A stretch of DNA of 64,000 bases from Parvibaculum sp040216885 (lineage in GTDB: Bacteria; Pseudomonadota; Alphaproteobacteria; Parvibaculales; Parvibaculaceae). Made by a program: the position numbers and the translations under genes. The stretch is from the NCBI GenBank assembly GCA_040216885.1, contig JAVJOG010000002.1, positions 1-64,000 on the forward strand, written 5' to 3'. Below, piece after piece: positions 31,209 to 40,500 of this stretch. How positions within the stretch are numbered: the stretch's first letter is position 1; each line of letters starts with the position of its first letter. The notes under the pieces were generated by a model. The model had not been told where the DNA came from and did not search any database. It saw only the letters and a program-made list of their open reading frames with translations.

Positions 31209-32429
31209 TCAGCGGCTGCTTTTTTGCACCATTTCCTCTGCCCGAATCCGGGTCATTCGGTCAAGTTCGTAAACTTCTGCAAGTCCGGCTGGCGGCATCT
31301 CCAGTGCACTCGATTGCGCCAGTATAGCGTCCGTCAGAGCCACCATTGCCGGGAAGGCAATGCGGCCTGCCAGAAAAGCGGCAACGGCGACTTCGTTAGC
31401 GGCATTGAGCACAGTTGGCGCGCTGCCGCCGATCCGAAGGGCTTCACGCGCCAGAGACAAAGCCGGAAATCTTTTTAAATCAGGTGCTTCGAAGGTTAAC
31501 TGTCCAATTTGCGCGAGGTCAAGGCGGGCCGAGGGAGCAGCCATCCGCCGGGGCCATGCCAATGCATAGGCAATGGGCGTGCGCATGTCCGGCATACCGA
31601 GCTGCGCCAGCACAGAACCATCGATATAGGCCACCATGCTGTGAACGATGGATTCCGGGTGAATGATGACGTCGAGCCGGTCCTCGCCGACCGGGAACAG
31701 GTAGTGAGCCTCGATAAGCTCAAGCCCCTTGTTCATCAAAGTCGCGGAATCGACTGAAATTTTGGCGCCCATGTCCCAGCGCGGATGGGCGACGGCCTGG
31801 GCTGGCGTGGCCTCGGCCATTTCCTCCGGGCTCCAGTCCCGGAAGGGGCCGCCCGACGCCGTCAGTATGATCCGTTCGACGGTGTCGAGCCGGCCGGCGT
31901 CCAGTACCTGGAATATCGCATTGTGCTCGCTGTCTACCGGCAGCAGCGTCGCGCCAGACCGGCTTACTTCGTCGAGGAAAAGCGGTCCGGCCGAAACGAG
32001 GCATTCCTTGTTGGCAAGCGCCACGCAAGCGCCGCGCTTGACTGCGGCGAGGGTCGGCGCCAGACCGGCTGCACCAACAATGCCGGCCATCACCCAGTCG
32101 GCGGGCCGAGCCGCGGCATCAACCACCGCTTCGGGACCCGCGGCAACTTCGATCCCCGTGCCTGCCAATCCAATCTTCAGTTCCGCGAAACACGCAGGAT
32201 CGGCCACGACCGCGAGGCGCGGCCGAAACTCCTTCGCCTGCGCGATCAAAGTCGCAACATTGCGATGCGCCGTCAGCGCCACCAGGTCGAAGCGCGAACG
32301 ATCGCGCCCGATCAGGTCGAGCGTCGAGCAGCCGACTGAACCAGTCGACCCCAGGATGGTGACGCTTTTCACCTCACCGGCGTCCGCGTCGGCAAGACGG
32401 TCGTTTACTGCCTCGGCGATCAGGGCCAA
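31209..32429 (-). CDS. dxr: 1-deoxy-D-xylulose-5-phosphate reductoisomerase
   Basis: A 406-residue NADPH-dependent enzyme making 2-C-methyl-D-erythritol 4-phosphate, the committed MEP-pathway step toward isoprenoids (including the UppS product). Signatures: VTILGSTGSVGCSTLDLI for NADPH binding, ANKECLVSAG, LPVDSEHNAIFQ, and LMNKGLELIEAHYLF. It appears to start at TTG 32429, with GGGAG eight bases upstream, overlapping the cdsA end by ten bases; a GTG at 32372 is a shorter alternative. Confidence 0.95.
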   Translation of the reverse strand: MALIAEAVNDRLADADAGEVKSVTILGSTGSVGCSTLDLIGRDRSRFDLVALTAHRNVATLIAQAKEFRPRLAVVADPACFAELKIGLAGTGIEVAAGPEAVVDAAARPADWVMAGIVGAAGLAPTLAAVKRGACVALANKECLVSAGPLFLDEVSRSGATLLPVDSEHNAIFQVLDAGRLDTVERIILTASGGPFRDWSPEEMAEATPAQAVAHPRWDMGAKISVDSATLMNKGLELIEAHYLFPVGEDRLDVIIHPESIVHSMVAYIDGSVLAQLGMPDMRTPIAYALAWPRRMAAPSARLDLAQIGQLTFEAPDLKRFPALSLAREALRIGGSAPTVLNAANEVAVAAFLAGRIAFPAMVALTDAILAQSSALEMPPAGLAEVYELDRMTRIRAEEMVQKSSR

Positions 32430-33286
32430 ATCAAAACTCCCGCGCCCGGATGGGTGGCATTGTGCAGCAGGGCGAGAAGTGCCGCACCGGCGGCGACCGC
32501 GACAAGGCCGTCTACGCGGTCGAGGATACCGCCATGACCAGGGATCAGGGTACCGGAATCCTTGACGCCTGCCCGCCTCTTGAGCGCGGATTCGAAGAAA
32601 TCGCCTGCCTGTTCAAGCACCGTCATGCCGATGCCGATCAACGCCAGCAGTGCCGGCGATCCCGCGCCGATCCACAGCGACGTGATGACGCCGATCGCTG
32701 CAGCCCCGGCCATGCCGCCGACAAGGCCCGCCCAGGTTTTTTTCGGAGAGATGCTGGGCGCAAGCTTCGGCCCGCCGATGAAGCGGCCGGAAAAATATGC
32801 GCATATGTCGATGGCCCAGACCGTCGCCAGCAACCAGAAGATGGCGGCGCGGCCCAATTCGGGGTCATTGCGCAGCCATATAAGCGCGACCAGCGGCAAC
32901 ACGAGGTAGGAATAGGCGATGAGGGCCGGCGTCATCGATCGACCATTCCAGCTTCGAACGGCCAGCGCAAAGGCCAGCGCCGCGCCACCGGCGGCGAGCG
33001 CCGCGCCGGGCAATCCGGCCGTTGCCAGGACAATCGCGGCAAGGCCTGCAACCGCGAGTCCGGCCGCGTCCCGAGGTCGGACGGCGATACCTGGGGCCGC
33101 ATAGAGGAGCCGGGCCACTTCCTGCGCCATGAGAAGGGTCGCGACGGCCAGCAAAGTAGCGAAATACCAGCCGCCCATCCACGCCGCGCCCAATGCGACC
33201 GGGGCCAGAACAACAGCCGAAAGGATACGCAGCTTCAGGTCGGAAACCGAGGCGCCGGACGGATGACCGGTGTCTTCCACTACCAT
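32420..33286 (-). CDS. cdsA: Phosphatidate cytidylyltransferase
   Basis: A 288-residue integral membrane enzyme making CDP-diacylglycerol from phosphatidate and CTP, the branch point of phospholipid synthesis. About seven membrane helices are visible. The C-terminal family signature is intact (ESALKRRAGVKDSG followed by IPGHGGILDRVD). The ATG at 33286 is five bases after the uppS stop codon, so the two are coupled. The open frame upstream of 33286 lies within uppS and is discarded. Confidence 0.95.
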   Translation of the reverse strand: MVVEDTGHPSGASVSDLKLRILSAVVLAPVALGAAWMGGWYFATLLAVATLLMAQEVARLLYAAPGIAVRPRDAAGLAVAGLAAIVLATAGLPGAALAAGGAALAFALAVRSWNGRSMTPALIAYSYLVLPLVALIWLRNDPELGRAAIFWLLATVWAIDICAYFSGRFIGGPKLAPSISPKKTWAGLVGGMAGAAAIGVITSLWIGAGSPALLALIGIGMTVLEQAGDFFESALKRRAGVKDSGTLIPGHGGILDRVDGLVAVAAGAALLALLHNATHPGAGVLIWP

Positions 33287-33290
33287 CGAC

Positions 33291-34061
33291 TTACCCCTCG
33301 CCGCAGGTCGTATCGTCAGGTCCAGCCGCGCCGAAGCGACGATTGCGGCGGCCATACTCATCGACAGCGGACCGCAAGCCTTCCGGTGTGAAGTCCGGCC
33401 AAAGCGCGTCGGCGAACACCAGTTCCGAATAGGCGCTTTGCCAGAGCAGAAAATTCGAGAGACGCATTTCGCCGCTCGTCCTGATGATGAGGTCGGGATC
33501 CGGGACGCCGGCCGTGTCGAGATGCGCTGAAACGGTTGCCGGCGTGATGGCGTCGGGATCGAGGTTGCCGGCCTGCACCTCACGGGCGATGCGACGTACT
33601 GCGGAGGTGATCTCCGATTGACCGCCATAATTGAAGGCGATCATCAGCTTCAGGCGGCGATTGTCGCGGGTCAGCGCCTCGGCCTCGTCGATCAGCGCGA
33701 CGATGTCGGCCTCCAGATGGTCGCGGTCGCCGATCACGCGGACCTGGACGCCGTTCTGATGCAATTCGGCAAGATCGCGGCGGATAAAAAGCCGCAGGAG
33801 ACCCATCAGATCGCTGACTTCCTCGGCCGGACGTTTCCAGTTTTCGGAGCTGAAGCCGTAGAGGGTCAGATATTCGATGCCGAGTTCGCCGGCCGCCCGG
33901 ACGATGACGCGGACGGTTTCAACGCCCTGCCGATGGCCGGCAACGCGCGGCAGATGCCGCTTTGTCGCCCAGCGTCCGTTGCCATCCATGATGATCGCGA
34001 CGTGCCGCGGCGTTGCGCCGGGTGCGGTCTCTCTCATCGTATGGCTGGACTTCAACATCAT
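33291..34061 (-). CDS. uppS: Undecaprenyl pyrophosphate synthase
   Basis: A 256-residue cis-prenyltransferase producing the C55 lipid carrier for peptidoglycan and polysaccharide export. The catalytic opening IIMDGNGRWATKR is present, as are LTLYGFSSENWKRP, FNYGGQSEI and the C-terminal DLIIRTSGEMRLSNFLLWQ. Two adjacent ATGs (34061, 34058) are possible starts, with a third in frame at 34037. It follows frr by 78 bases on the same strand. Confidence 0.96.
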   Translation of the reverse strand: MMLKSSHTMRETAPGATPRHVAIIMDGNGRWATKRHLPRVAGHRQGVETVRVIVRAAGELGIEYLTLYGFSSENWKRPAEEVSDLMGLLRLFIRRDLAELHQNGVQVRVIGDRDHLEADIVALIDEAEALTRDNRRLKLMIAFNYGGQSEITSAVRRIAREVQAGNLDPDAITPATVSAHLDTAGVPDPDLIIRTSGEMRLSNFLLWQSAYSELVFADALWPDFTPEGLRSAVDEYGRRNRRFGAAGPDDTTCGEG

Positions 34062-34124
34062 TCTCTCGGCACTTTTTCCTTGAAAGACATATGGTTAACG
34101 CCCGTTCTTTATCTCATGCGGCAA

Positions 34125-34145
34125 GTATAGCCGAACAGGCTATAC
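34125..34145. repeat. Inverted repeat over the frr stop codon
   Basis: GTATAGCC (34125-34132) and GGCTATAC (34138-34145) form a perfect 8-bp hairpin with loop GAACA, spanning the frr stop codon (34140-34142). There is no T run after it on the minus strand, so simple termination is unlikely. It may protect the message or modulate frr-uppS read-through. Confidence 0.4.
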
Positions 34146-34703
34146 CTGCATGATTTCCGCTTCCTTGTGCGCGAGCGCAGCATCTATTTCGGCGACGATC
34201 TTGTCCGTCAGCTTCTGAACCTTATCGGTCCATGCCTTGTGATCGTCTTGCCCCATATGTGCGTCTTTTTCGAGACGCTTCAGTTCATCCATTGCGTCGC
34301 GGCGAACATTGCGGACCGCCACGCGGGCCTGCTCGGTATATTTGGCGGCGATCTTGGACAATTCGGCGCGGCGCTCCTGATTGAGCTCCGGGATCGGCAG
34401 GCGGATCAGGGTGCCGTCGATATTGGGGTTGAGGCCGAGGCCGGAATTGCGGATCGCCTTTTCGACGGCCGAAACCATGCCCTTGTCCCACACCTGCACC
34501 GTCAGCATGCGGGGCTCGGGAACGCCGATCGTGCCAACCTGATTGATGGGCATGCTCTGGCCATAGGCCTCGACGACGATGGGCTCGAGCAGGCTTGCCG
34601 AGGCGCGGCCGGTCCGCAGGCCGCCGAATTCCTGTTTCAGTGCCTGCAACGCACCGCGCATGCGGCGCTCGACATCATCGAGATCAAAGTCGGTATCAGC
34701 CAT
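34140..34703 (-). CDS. frr: Ribosome recycling factor
   Basis: A 187-residue protein that, with EF-G, splits post-termination ribosomes. The three-helix-bundle sequence is complete (RMRGALQALKQEFGGLRTGRA, IRLPIPELNQERRAEL, VRNVRRDAMDELKRLEKD). The ATG at 34703 has AAGGA seven bases upstream. Because of the frameshift in pyrH, the frr frame is open without a stop all the way back through pyrH, so part of its product could be made as a PyrH-Frr fusion. Confidence 0.95.
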   Translation of the reverse strand: MADTDFDLDDVERRMRGALQALKQEFGGLRTGRASASLLEPIVVEAYGQSMPINQVGTIGVPEPRMLTVQVWDKGMVSAVEKAIRNSGLGLNPNIDGTLIRLPIPELNQERRAELSKIAAKYTEQARVAVRNVRRDAMDELKRLEKDAHMGQDDHKAWTDKVQKLTDKIVAEIDAALAHKEAEIMQV

Positions 34704-34744
34704 TTCCTGTCCTTCCGGTCTTTTCTGTCTTCGGTCGGGCGAGA

Positions 34745-35468
34745 TCAGGCCGCGTCCGAGATGATGGTGCAGCGGCCGGTACCCGTCAGAACGTTGACGA
34801 AGCCGTGCGTCGTCGATCGAATAAACGATGATCGGGATGCCGTTCTCGCGAGCCAGCGAAATCGCCGAAGCGTCCATTACCTTCAGATCGCGCGACAGCA
34901 CGTCCATGTAGGTCAGGCGATCGTACCTTTCGGCATTGGCGACCTTGTGAGGGTCGGCCGAATAGACGCCGTCGACCTGCGTGCCCTTCAACAAGGCGTC
35001 GCATCCCATCTCGACCGCCCTCAAGGCCGCCGCCGTGTCGGTCGTGAAGAAAGGATTGCCGGTGCCGGCCGCGAAGATCACGACGCGACCTTTCTCCATA
35101 TGACGCACCGCGCGGCGGCGGATATAAGGCTCGCACACCGTCATCATCGGGATCGCCGATTGAACGCGCGTCGGCACACCGATGCTTTCAAGCGATTGCT
35201 GCATGGCGAGCGCGTTCATTACCGTTGCCAGCATACCCATGTAGTCGGCGCTGGCGCGCTCCATTCCCTTGGCCGCGCCCGAGAGGCCACGAAAGATATT
35301 GCCGCCGCCGATGACCAGACAAACCTGGATGCCTGCATCCGTCGCCTGCTTGATTTCGCCCGCGATGCGGCCAACGGTATCGACGTCGATGCCGTATTGT
35401 CCCTCGCCCATCAGGGCTTCGCCGGAGACCTTGAGCAGAACGCGCGAATAGAGCGGTTGCGGGGACAT
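34745..35468 (-). CDS. pyrH: Uridylate kinase, frameshifted near the C-terminus
   Basis: The first about 223 residues are a normal amino-acid-kinase-fold UMP kinase (SRVLLKVSGEALMG, VIGGGNIFRG, VIFAAGTGNPFFTTD, KVMDASAISLARENGIPIIVYSI). After SIDDA the frame is lost: the expected C-terminus, GFVNVLTGTGRCTIISDAA and a TGA at 34745-34747, is present one base out of frame. The span is 724 bases, one more than a multiple of three, so a one-base insertion lies at about 34803-34815. Read without correction, the frame misses the stop and continues through frr to 34140. pyrH is normally essential, so a sequencing error is the simplest explanation; a true fusion or recoding is the alternative. Confidence 0.9.
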
Positions 35469-35551
35469 GGGCTCACTTCCATCAGGACGACATGGCAGGG
35501 CACCCGAACGGCGCGACGCCTGAGCCGAATCCGCCGGGATGTCCAACAATA

Positions 35552-35583
35552 ACGCCCCCAACGCACAATGGCGAAGGGGGCGT
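35552..35583 (-). terminator. Hairpin after tsf (weak terminator)
   Basis: ACGCCCCC (35552-35559) and GGGGGCGT (35576-35583) form an 8-bp stem with a 16-nt loop just downstream of tsf on the minus strand, before pyrH. The following sequence TTATTGTT is only partly T-rich. It could attenuate transcription from rpsB-tsf into pyrH-frr. Confidence 0.5.
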
Positions 35584-35604
35584 CAATTCTATCGGCACAA
35601 CGGC

Positions 35605-36531
35605 TTAACCGCGCGCCGCAGCCGCCACTTCGGCCGCAAAGTCCGACTCTTCCTTTTCGATGCCCTCGCCCAGCGCGAAGCGGACGAAGCCGGCGACGCT
35701 GACCGGCGCACCGATTCCGGCTTCCGCCGCCTTCACGGCCTTTTCGACCGTGTTGTCCGGGTCGATTACAAAGGCCTGCGAGAGCAGGACGACTTCCTCA
35801 TAGAACTTGCGGATGCGGCCCTCGACCATCTTTTCGATGATGTTGTCGGGACGGCCGCTTTCCTTGGCTTCGGCGATCAGCACATTGCGCTCGCGTTCGA
35901 CGACGGCCGGGTCGAGTTCGTCGGTCCGGGTCGCAAGCGGATTGGTCGCCGCGATATGCATGGCGATCTGGCGGCCGAGCTCGGCGAGCTTCGCCTTGTC
36001 GCCGGTCGACTCGAGACCCACCAGCACGCCGATCTTGCCGAGACCCGGCACGACCGCGCTGTGGACATAGGCCGCGACCACGCCGTCCGACACAGAGATC
36101 GAACCGACGCGGCGCACGTTCATATTCTCGCCGATGGTGCCGACCATTTCCGTGACGTAGTCCTTCACGGACTTCGACGCGCCGGGATAGGTCGAGGCGA
36201 CGAGCTTGTCGAAATCGCCGCCGGTAGCAAGCGCCGCGGAAGCGACGTCGCTGACCATCTTCTGGAACTGTTCGTTGCGGGCGACGAAATCGGTTTCGGA
36301 ATTGACTTCAACGATGGCGCCCTTCGTGCCTTCCGCGACAACGCCGATCAACCCTTCGGCCGCAACGCGGCCAGCCTTCTTCGCCGCCTTGGCGAGACCC
36401 TTGGTGCGCAGCCAGTCGACGGCCGCCTCCATGTCGCCGCCGGTTTCGTTGAGCGCCGACTTGCAGTCCATCATGCCCGCGCCAGTCTTGTCGCGCAGTT
36501 CCTTCACCATGCTCGCGGTGATTTCAGCCAT
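35605..36531 (-). CDS. tsf: Elongation factor Ts
   Basis: A 308-residue nucleotide exchange factor for EF-Tu. The N-terminal UBA-like domain (MVKELRDKTGAGMMDCKSAL) and the EF-Tu-contacting TDFVARNEQF motif (near residue 81) are present, with the two core subdomains complete. It lies 43 bases after rpsB in the universal rpsB-tsf pair and is followed by a hairpin before pyrH. Confidence 0.97.
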   Translation of the reverse strand: MAEITASMVKELRDKTGAGMMDCKSALNETGGDMEAAVDWLRTKGLAKAAKKAGRVAAEGLIGVVAEGTKGAIVEVNSETDFVARNEQFQKMVSDVASAALATGGDFDKLVASTYPGASKSVKDYVTEMVGTIGENMNVRRVGSISVSDGVVAAYVHSAVVPGLGKIGVLVGLESTGDKAKLAELGRQIAMHIAATNPLATRTDELDPAVVERERNVLIAEAKESGRPDNIIEKMVEGRIRKFYEEVVLLSQAFVIDPDNTVEKAVKAAEAGIGAPVSVAGFVRFALGEGIEKEESDFAAEVAAAARG

Positions 36532-36574
36532 TGTATTTCCTCGGTAATCGTTTGAAGTGGAACGGCGATGCGCC

Positions 36575-37333
36575 TTATTCGGCGGTCGCCGGCACCTCGA
36601 CGACGGGCTCTGCCTCGGCTCCGACATCGACGCCCGACGCAACGTGGCTCTGCGAAATTCCGTCGATGACCGCGCGAGCGACGAGATCGCAGTAGAGCGC
36701 GATCGCGCGGGCCGCGTCGTCATTGCCCGGAACCGGATAGGCGATGCCATCGGGATTGGAATTGGAGTCGAGAACCGCGACGACCGGAATACCAAGTTTG
36801 CGGGCTTCCTGAATCGCAATCTCTTCCTTGTTGGTGTCGATCACGAAAATCAGATCGGGCAGGCCGCCCATGTCCTTGATGCCGCCGATGGCGCGTTCGA
36901 GTTTGTCGCGCTCGCGGGTCAGGTTCAGAACTTCCTTTTTCGTCAGGCCCTTGGCTTCGCCGGAGAGCATCTCATCGAGCTGACGCAGGCGCCGGATCGA
37001 ATTCGAGATGGTTTTCCAGTTGGTTAGCATGCCGCCGAGCCAGCGATGGTTGATGTAGTACTGGGCGCACTGGCGGGCTGCCGCGGCGACGGGGTCCGAC
37101 GCCTGGCGCTTGGTGCCGACGAAAAGCACGCGGCCACCGCCGGCAACCGCGTCGCGCACCGCGACGAGAGCCTGGTGGAGCAGCGGGACGGTCTGCGCCA
37201 AGTCTATGATAGGTATGTTGTTTCGGTCGCCGAAGAGGAAGGGTTCCATCTTCGGGTTCCAGCGGTGGGTCTGGTGGCCGAAGTGAACGCCGGCTTCCAG
37301 AAGTTGACGCATAGAGAAATCGGGAAGTGCCAT
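36575..37333 (-). CDS. rpsB: 30S ribosomal protein S2
   Basis: A 252-residue S2 protein of the small subunit, needed for S1 binding. Canonical segments: QLLEAGVHFGHQTHRWNPKM, FVGTKRQASDPVAAAA, YINHRWLGGMLTNWKTI, PDLIFVIDTNKEEIAIQEA and GIPVVAVLDSNSNPDGI. AAGGAG precedes the ATG. Expression is probably from the promoter at 37469-37497, with a leader of about 129 nt that includes a small hairpin (TTCCTT 37416-37421 with AAGGAA 37428-37433). Confidence 0.97.
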   Translation of the reverse strand: MALPDFSMRQLLEAGVHFGHQTHRWNPKMEPFLFGDRNNIPIIDLAQTVPLLHQALVAVRDAVAGGGRVLFVGTKRQASDPVAAAARQCAQYYINHRWLGGMLTNWKTISNSIRRLRQLDEMLSGEAKGLTKKEVLNLTRERDKLERAIGGIKDMGGLPDLIFVIDTNKEEIAIQEARKLGIPVVAVLDSNSNPDGIAYPVPGNDDAARAIALYCDLVARAVIDGISQSHVASGVDVGAEAEPVVEVPATAE

Positions 37334-37468
37334 GGCACTTGTGCTCCTTTTCCGGTTGAACCTCCGCGGGGAGTGAACGGCTCAAAAGCCGCACCGGACC
37401 GACTAACCCTATGTTTTCCTTCACAAAAAGGAAGTGGGAGAGCCGAACCCCGCGTGTGGAATGGCGCC

Positions 37469-37497
37469 TTGATAGGCGTAAAACAGGCAAAAAGCAA
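37469..37497 (-). promoter_or_regulatory. Candidate rpsB promoter
   Basis: On the minus strand TTGCTT (37492-37497) is followed by 17 bases and TATCAA (37469-37474). The predicted start near 37462 leaves a leader of about 129 nt before rpsB. The TGACAGT array (37544-37583) lies about 47 bases further upstream and a DnaA-box-like TTATCCACG is at 37520-37528. Confidence 0.55.
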
Positions 37498-37543
37498 GCG
37501 CGGACGGGCCTTTGGCGGGTTATCCACGAATGCCGGATCACCG

Positions 37544-37583
37544 ACTGTCATCGTACTGTCAAAAAACTGTCATGTAACTGTCA
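37544..37583 (-). promoter_or_regulatory. 11-bp-periodic TGACAGT array (four copies)
   Basis: On the plus strand ACTGTCA occurs at 37544-37550, 37555-37561, 37566-37572 and 37577-37583, exactly 11 bases apart, with spacers TCGT, AAAA and TGTA. The last copy overlaps the dnaE stop codon. Toward rpsB the repeats read TGACAGT, the same orientation relative to the downstream gene as the array at 12890-12918, and three repeats plus spacers are identical between the two loci except for one base. The spacing equals tandem Pho boxes. Confidence 0.6.
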
Positions 37584-40500
37584 TATCTCCTGCACCTCGA
37601 CCACGCCGGGGATCGATTTTACCGCGCCGCGGATTTGCGGCGTGATGCGGTAGCGGCCCTTGAGACGCAGTTCGACCTCCCTGCCCCCGTCGCTCATCAG
37701 GACCAGCGAGACGAGACCCTTGCCACGCTCGCCGAGACGCGCCTTCAGCGGTTCGAGGGAGGCCGGATCCTCGACAAAGACTCTCAACCCCTCGCCGGCG
37801 TCCTTGACCACCTCGTCGACGGACCGGACCGACTGGGCGCGAAGTTTCACTTCCTCGCCGGCGCGGTCGATCTCGACGCCGATGACGACGGAGCTGCCCG
37901 GCTCCATCAGGTCGCGGGAACGGGAGAGGACTTCGGAGAAGACCACGACCTCGAACTGGCCGGTGGCGTCCGACAGGCTGAGGAAGGCGAAGGGGTTGCC
38001 CTTTTTCGATTTGCGCTCCTGCTTGGCGGTGACGGTGCCGGCGACGAAACCGGCCTGCATGTTTTTGGCGAGGAGGTCGGCGAGGGTCGAGACGCCGGAA
38101 CGCTTCAACGAGGTGCGGTAGTCGTCGAGGGGGTGGCCGGAGAGATAGAAGCCGACGGCATTGAATTCCTCGGTGAGGCGTTGCATCGCCTGCCAGGGCT
38201 CAACGGCGGGCAAGGCGGGCGCGGAGGCGGCGGCGCTCTCCTCGCCGAAGAGGCTGACCTGCTGGCTCTCGCGGTCCTGCGCGGAGGCGTTGGCGGTGCC
38301 GAGCACCAGATCGACGGCGGCCAGCACCTGCGCGCGGTCGGGATTGAGACAATCGAAGGCGCCGGCGCGGGCCAGATTTTCGAAGGCGCGCTTGTTGACG
38401 ATGCGCGGATTGATGCGGCGGGCGAAATCGAAGAGATCGCGGAAGGGACCGCCCTCGCGGCGGACCTCGACCAGATGTTCCATCGCCTGACGGCCGACAT
38501 TCTTGATGGCGGCGAGCGCGTAGAGGATTTCGCCGTCGGCGACGCCAAACATCGCCTCCGAACGGTTGACGCAGGGCGGGCGCACCTTGATGCCGAGACG
38601 CTCGGCCTCCTGCTTGAAGGTGCCGAGCTTGTCGGTGTTGCCGAGATCGAGGCTCATCGAGGCGGCGAGGAATTCGACCGGGTGATTGGCTTTCAGCCAA
38701 GCGGTCTGATAGGCGACGACCGCATAGCAGGCCGAATGCGATTTGTTGAAGCCGTAGCCGGCGAACTTGTCGACGAGGTCGAAAACGAATTCGGCCTGTT
38801 TCGGCGCGACGCCGCGCTCGACGGCGCCGGAAACGAAACGGGCGCGCTGCGCTTCCATTTCGGCCTTGATTTTCTTGCCCATGGCGCGGCGCAAGAGATC
38901 GGCTTCGCCGAGCGAGTAGCCGGCAAAGACCTGCGCGATCTGCATCACCTGTTCCTGATAGATGATGACGCCGTAGGTGTCCTCCACCACGGGCACGATG
39001 GTTTCGTGCAGGAATTCGGGCTTCTCGCGGCCATGCTTGCAGGCGAGATATTTCGGGATGTTCTCCATCGGGCCCGGCCGGTAGAGCGCGACAAGGGCGA
39101 TGATGTCCTCGATGTTGGTCGGGCGGGCCTGACGCACCAGATCGCGCATGCCCGAACTTTCAAGCTGGAACACGCCGACCGTTTCGCCGCGCGTCAGCAT
39201 CTCGAATGTTTTTTCGTCTTCCAGCGGAAGGTTCAGCAGATCGACGGCGATGTCGCGGCGGGCGAGAAGCTTGACCGCCTGATCGAGCACGGTGAGGGTT
39301 TTCAATCCCAGAAAGTCGAACTTCACGAGGCCGGCGGGCTCGACCCATTTCATGTTGAACTGCGTCACCGGCATGTCGGAGCGCGGATCGCGGTAAAGCG
39401 GCACCAGCTCGTCGAGCGGGCGGTCGGCGATGACGACGCCGGCAGCGTGCGTCGAGGCATGGCGATAGAGCCCTTCGAGGCGCAGGCCGATTTCGAGCAT
39501 GCGGGCGACGCCCTCGTCCGACGCCTGTTCCTCGCGCAGGCGCGGCTCGCCGGCGATCGCCTCGGCCAGCGTGACGGGCGCGGCCGGATTGTTGGGCACC
39601 AGCTTGCAGAGACGGTCGACCTGACCATAGGGCAGTTGCAGCACGCGGCCGACATCGCGCAGCACGGCGCGCGCCTGAAGCTTTCCGAAGGTGATGATCT
39701 GGGCGACGCGATCCTCGCCGTAACGGTCCTGCACATAGCGGATCACCTCGTCGCGGCGGTCCTGACAGAAGTCGATGTCGAAGTCCGGCATCGAGACGCG
39801 CTCGGGGTTGAGGAAGCGTTCGAACAACAGACCGAAGCGCAAGGGGTCGAGGTCGGTGATGGTCAGCGCCCAGGCGACGACCGAACCCGCGCCCGAACCG
39901 CGGCCGGGGCCGACGGGGATGCCCTGCCCCTTCGCCCATTTGATGAAGTCGGCAACGATCAGGAAGTAGCCGGGGAAGTCCATCTTGATGAGGACGTCGA
40001 GTTCGAAATTCAGACGGGCGTAGTAATCCTCTTTCGGCGCGACGGTTTCGAGCGTTGCGAGGCGTTGCGCCAGGCCCTCTTCCGCCTGACGGCGCAATTC
40101 GTCGGCCTCGCTGACGCCGGCGGAGAATTTCGGCAGGATCGGATCGCGGGTCAGCGGACGGACCGCGCAGCGGCGCGCGATCTCGACGGTGTTCTCGATC
40201 GCCTCGGGAATGTCGGCGAAGAGCGCGACCATTTCGGCTTGCGTCTTGAAGCGATGCTCGGGCGTCAGGCGGCGGCGGTCGGCCTGCACGACATAGGCGC
40301 CCTCGGCAATGCAGATCAGCGCGTCATGCGCCTCGTAGTCGGCTTCTGCGACGAAGCAGGCTTCGTTGGTGGCGACCAGCGGCAGGCCGTGGGCATAGGC
40401 AAGCTCGATCAGCGCCGGTTCCACCTGACGCTCGCGGGGCTGACCGTGGCGCTGCAACTCGACATAGAGGCGGTCGCCGAAGGTTTGCTTGAGGCCGAGC

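Noticed and set aside
37544..37583. Straight Pho box for rpsB or dnaE
   Set aside because: Core and 11-bp period match, but CTGTCAT faces the 3' end of dnaE and away from rpsB, and the other array shows the same reversed orientation; kept as an unknown regulatory array instead.
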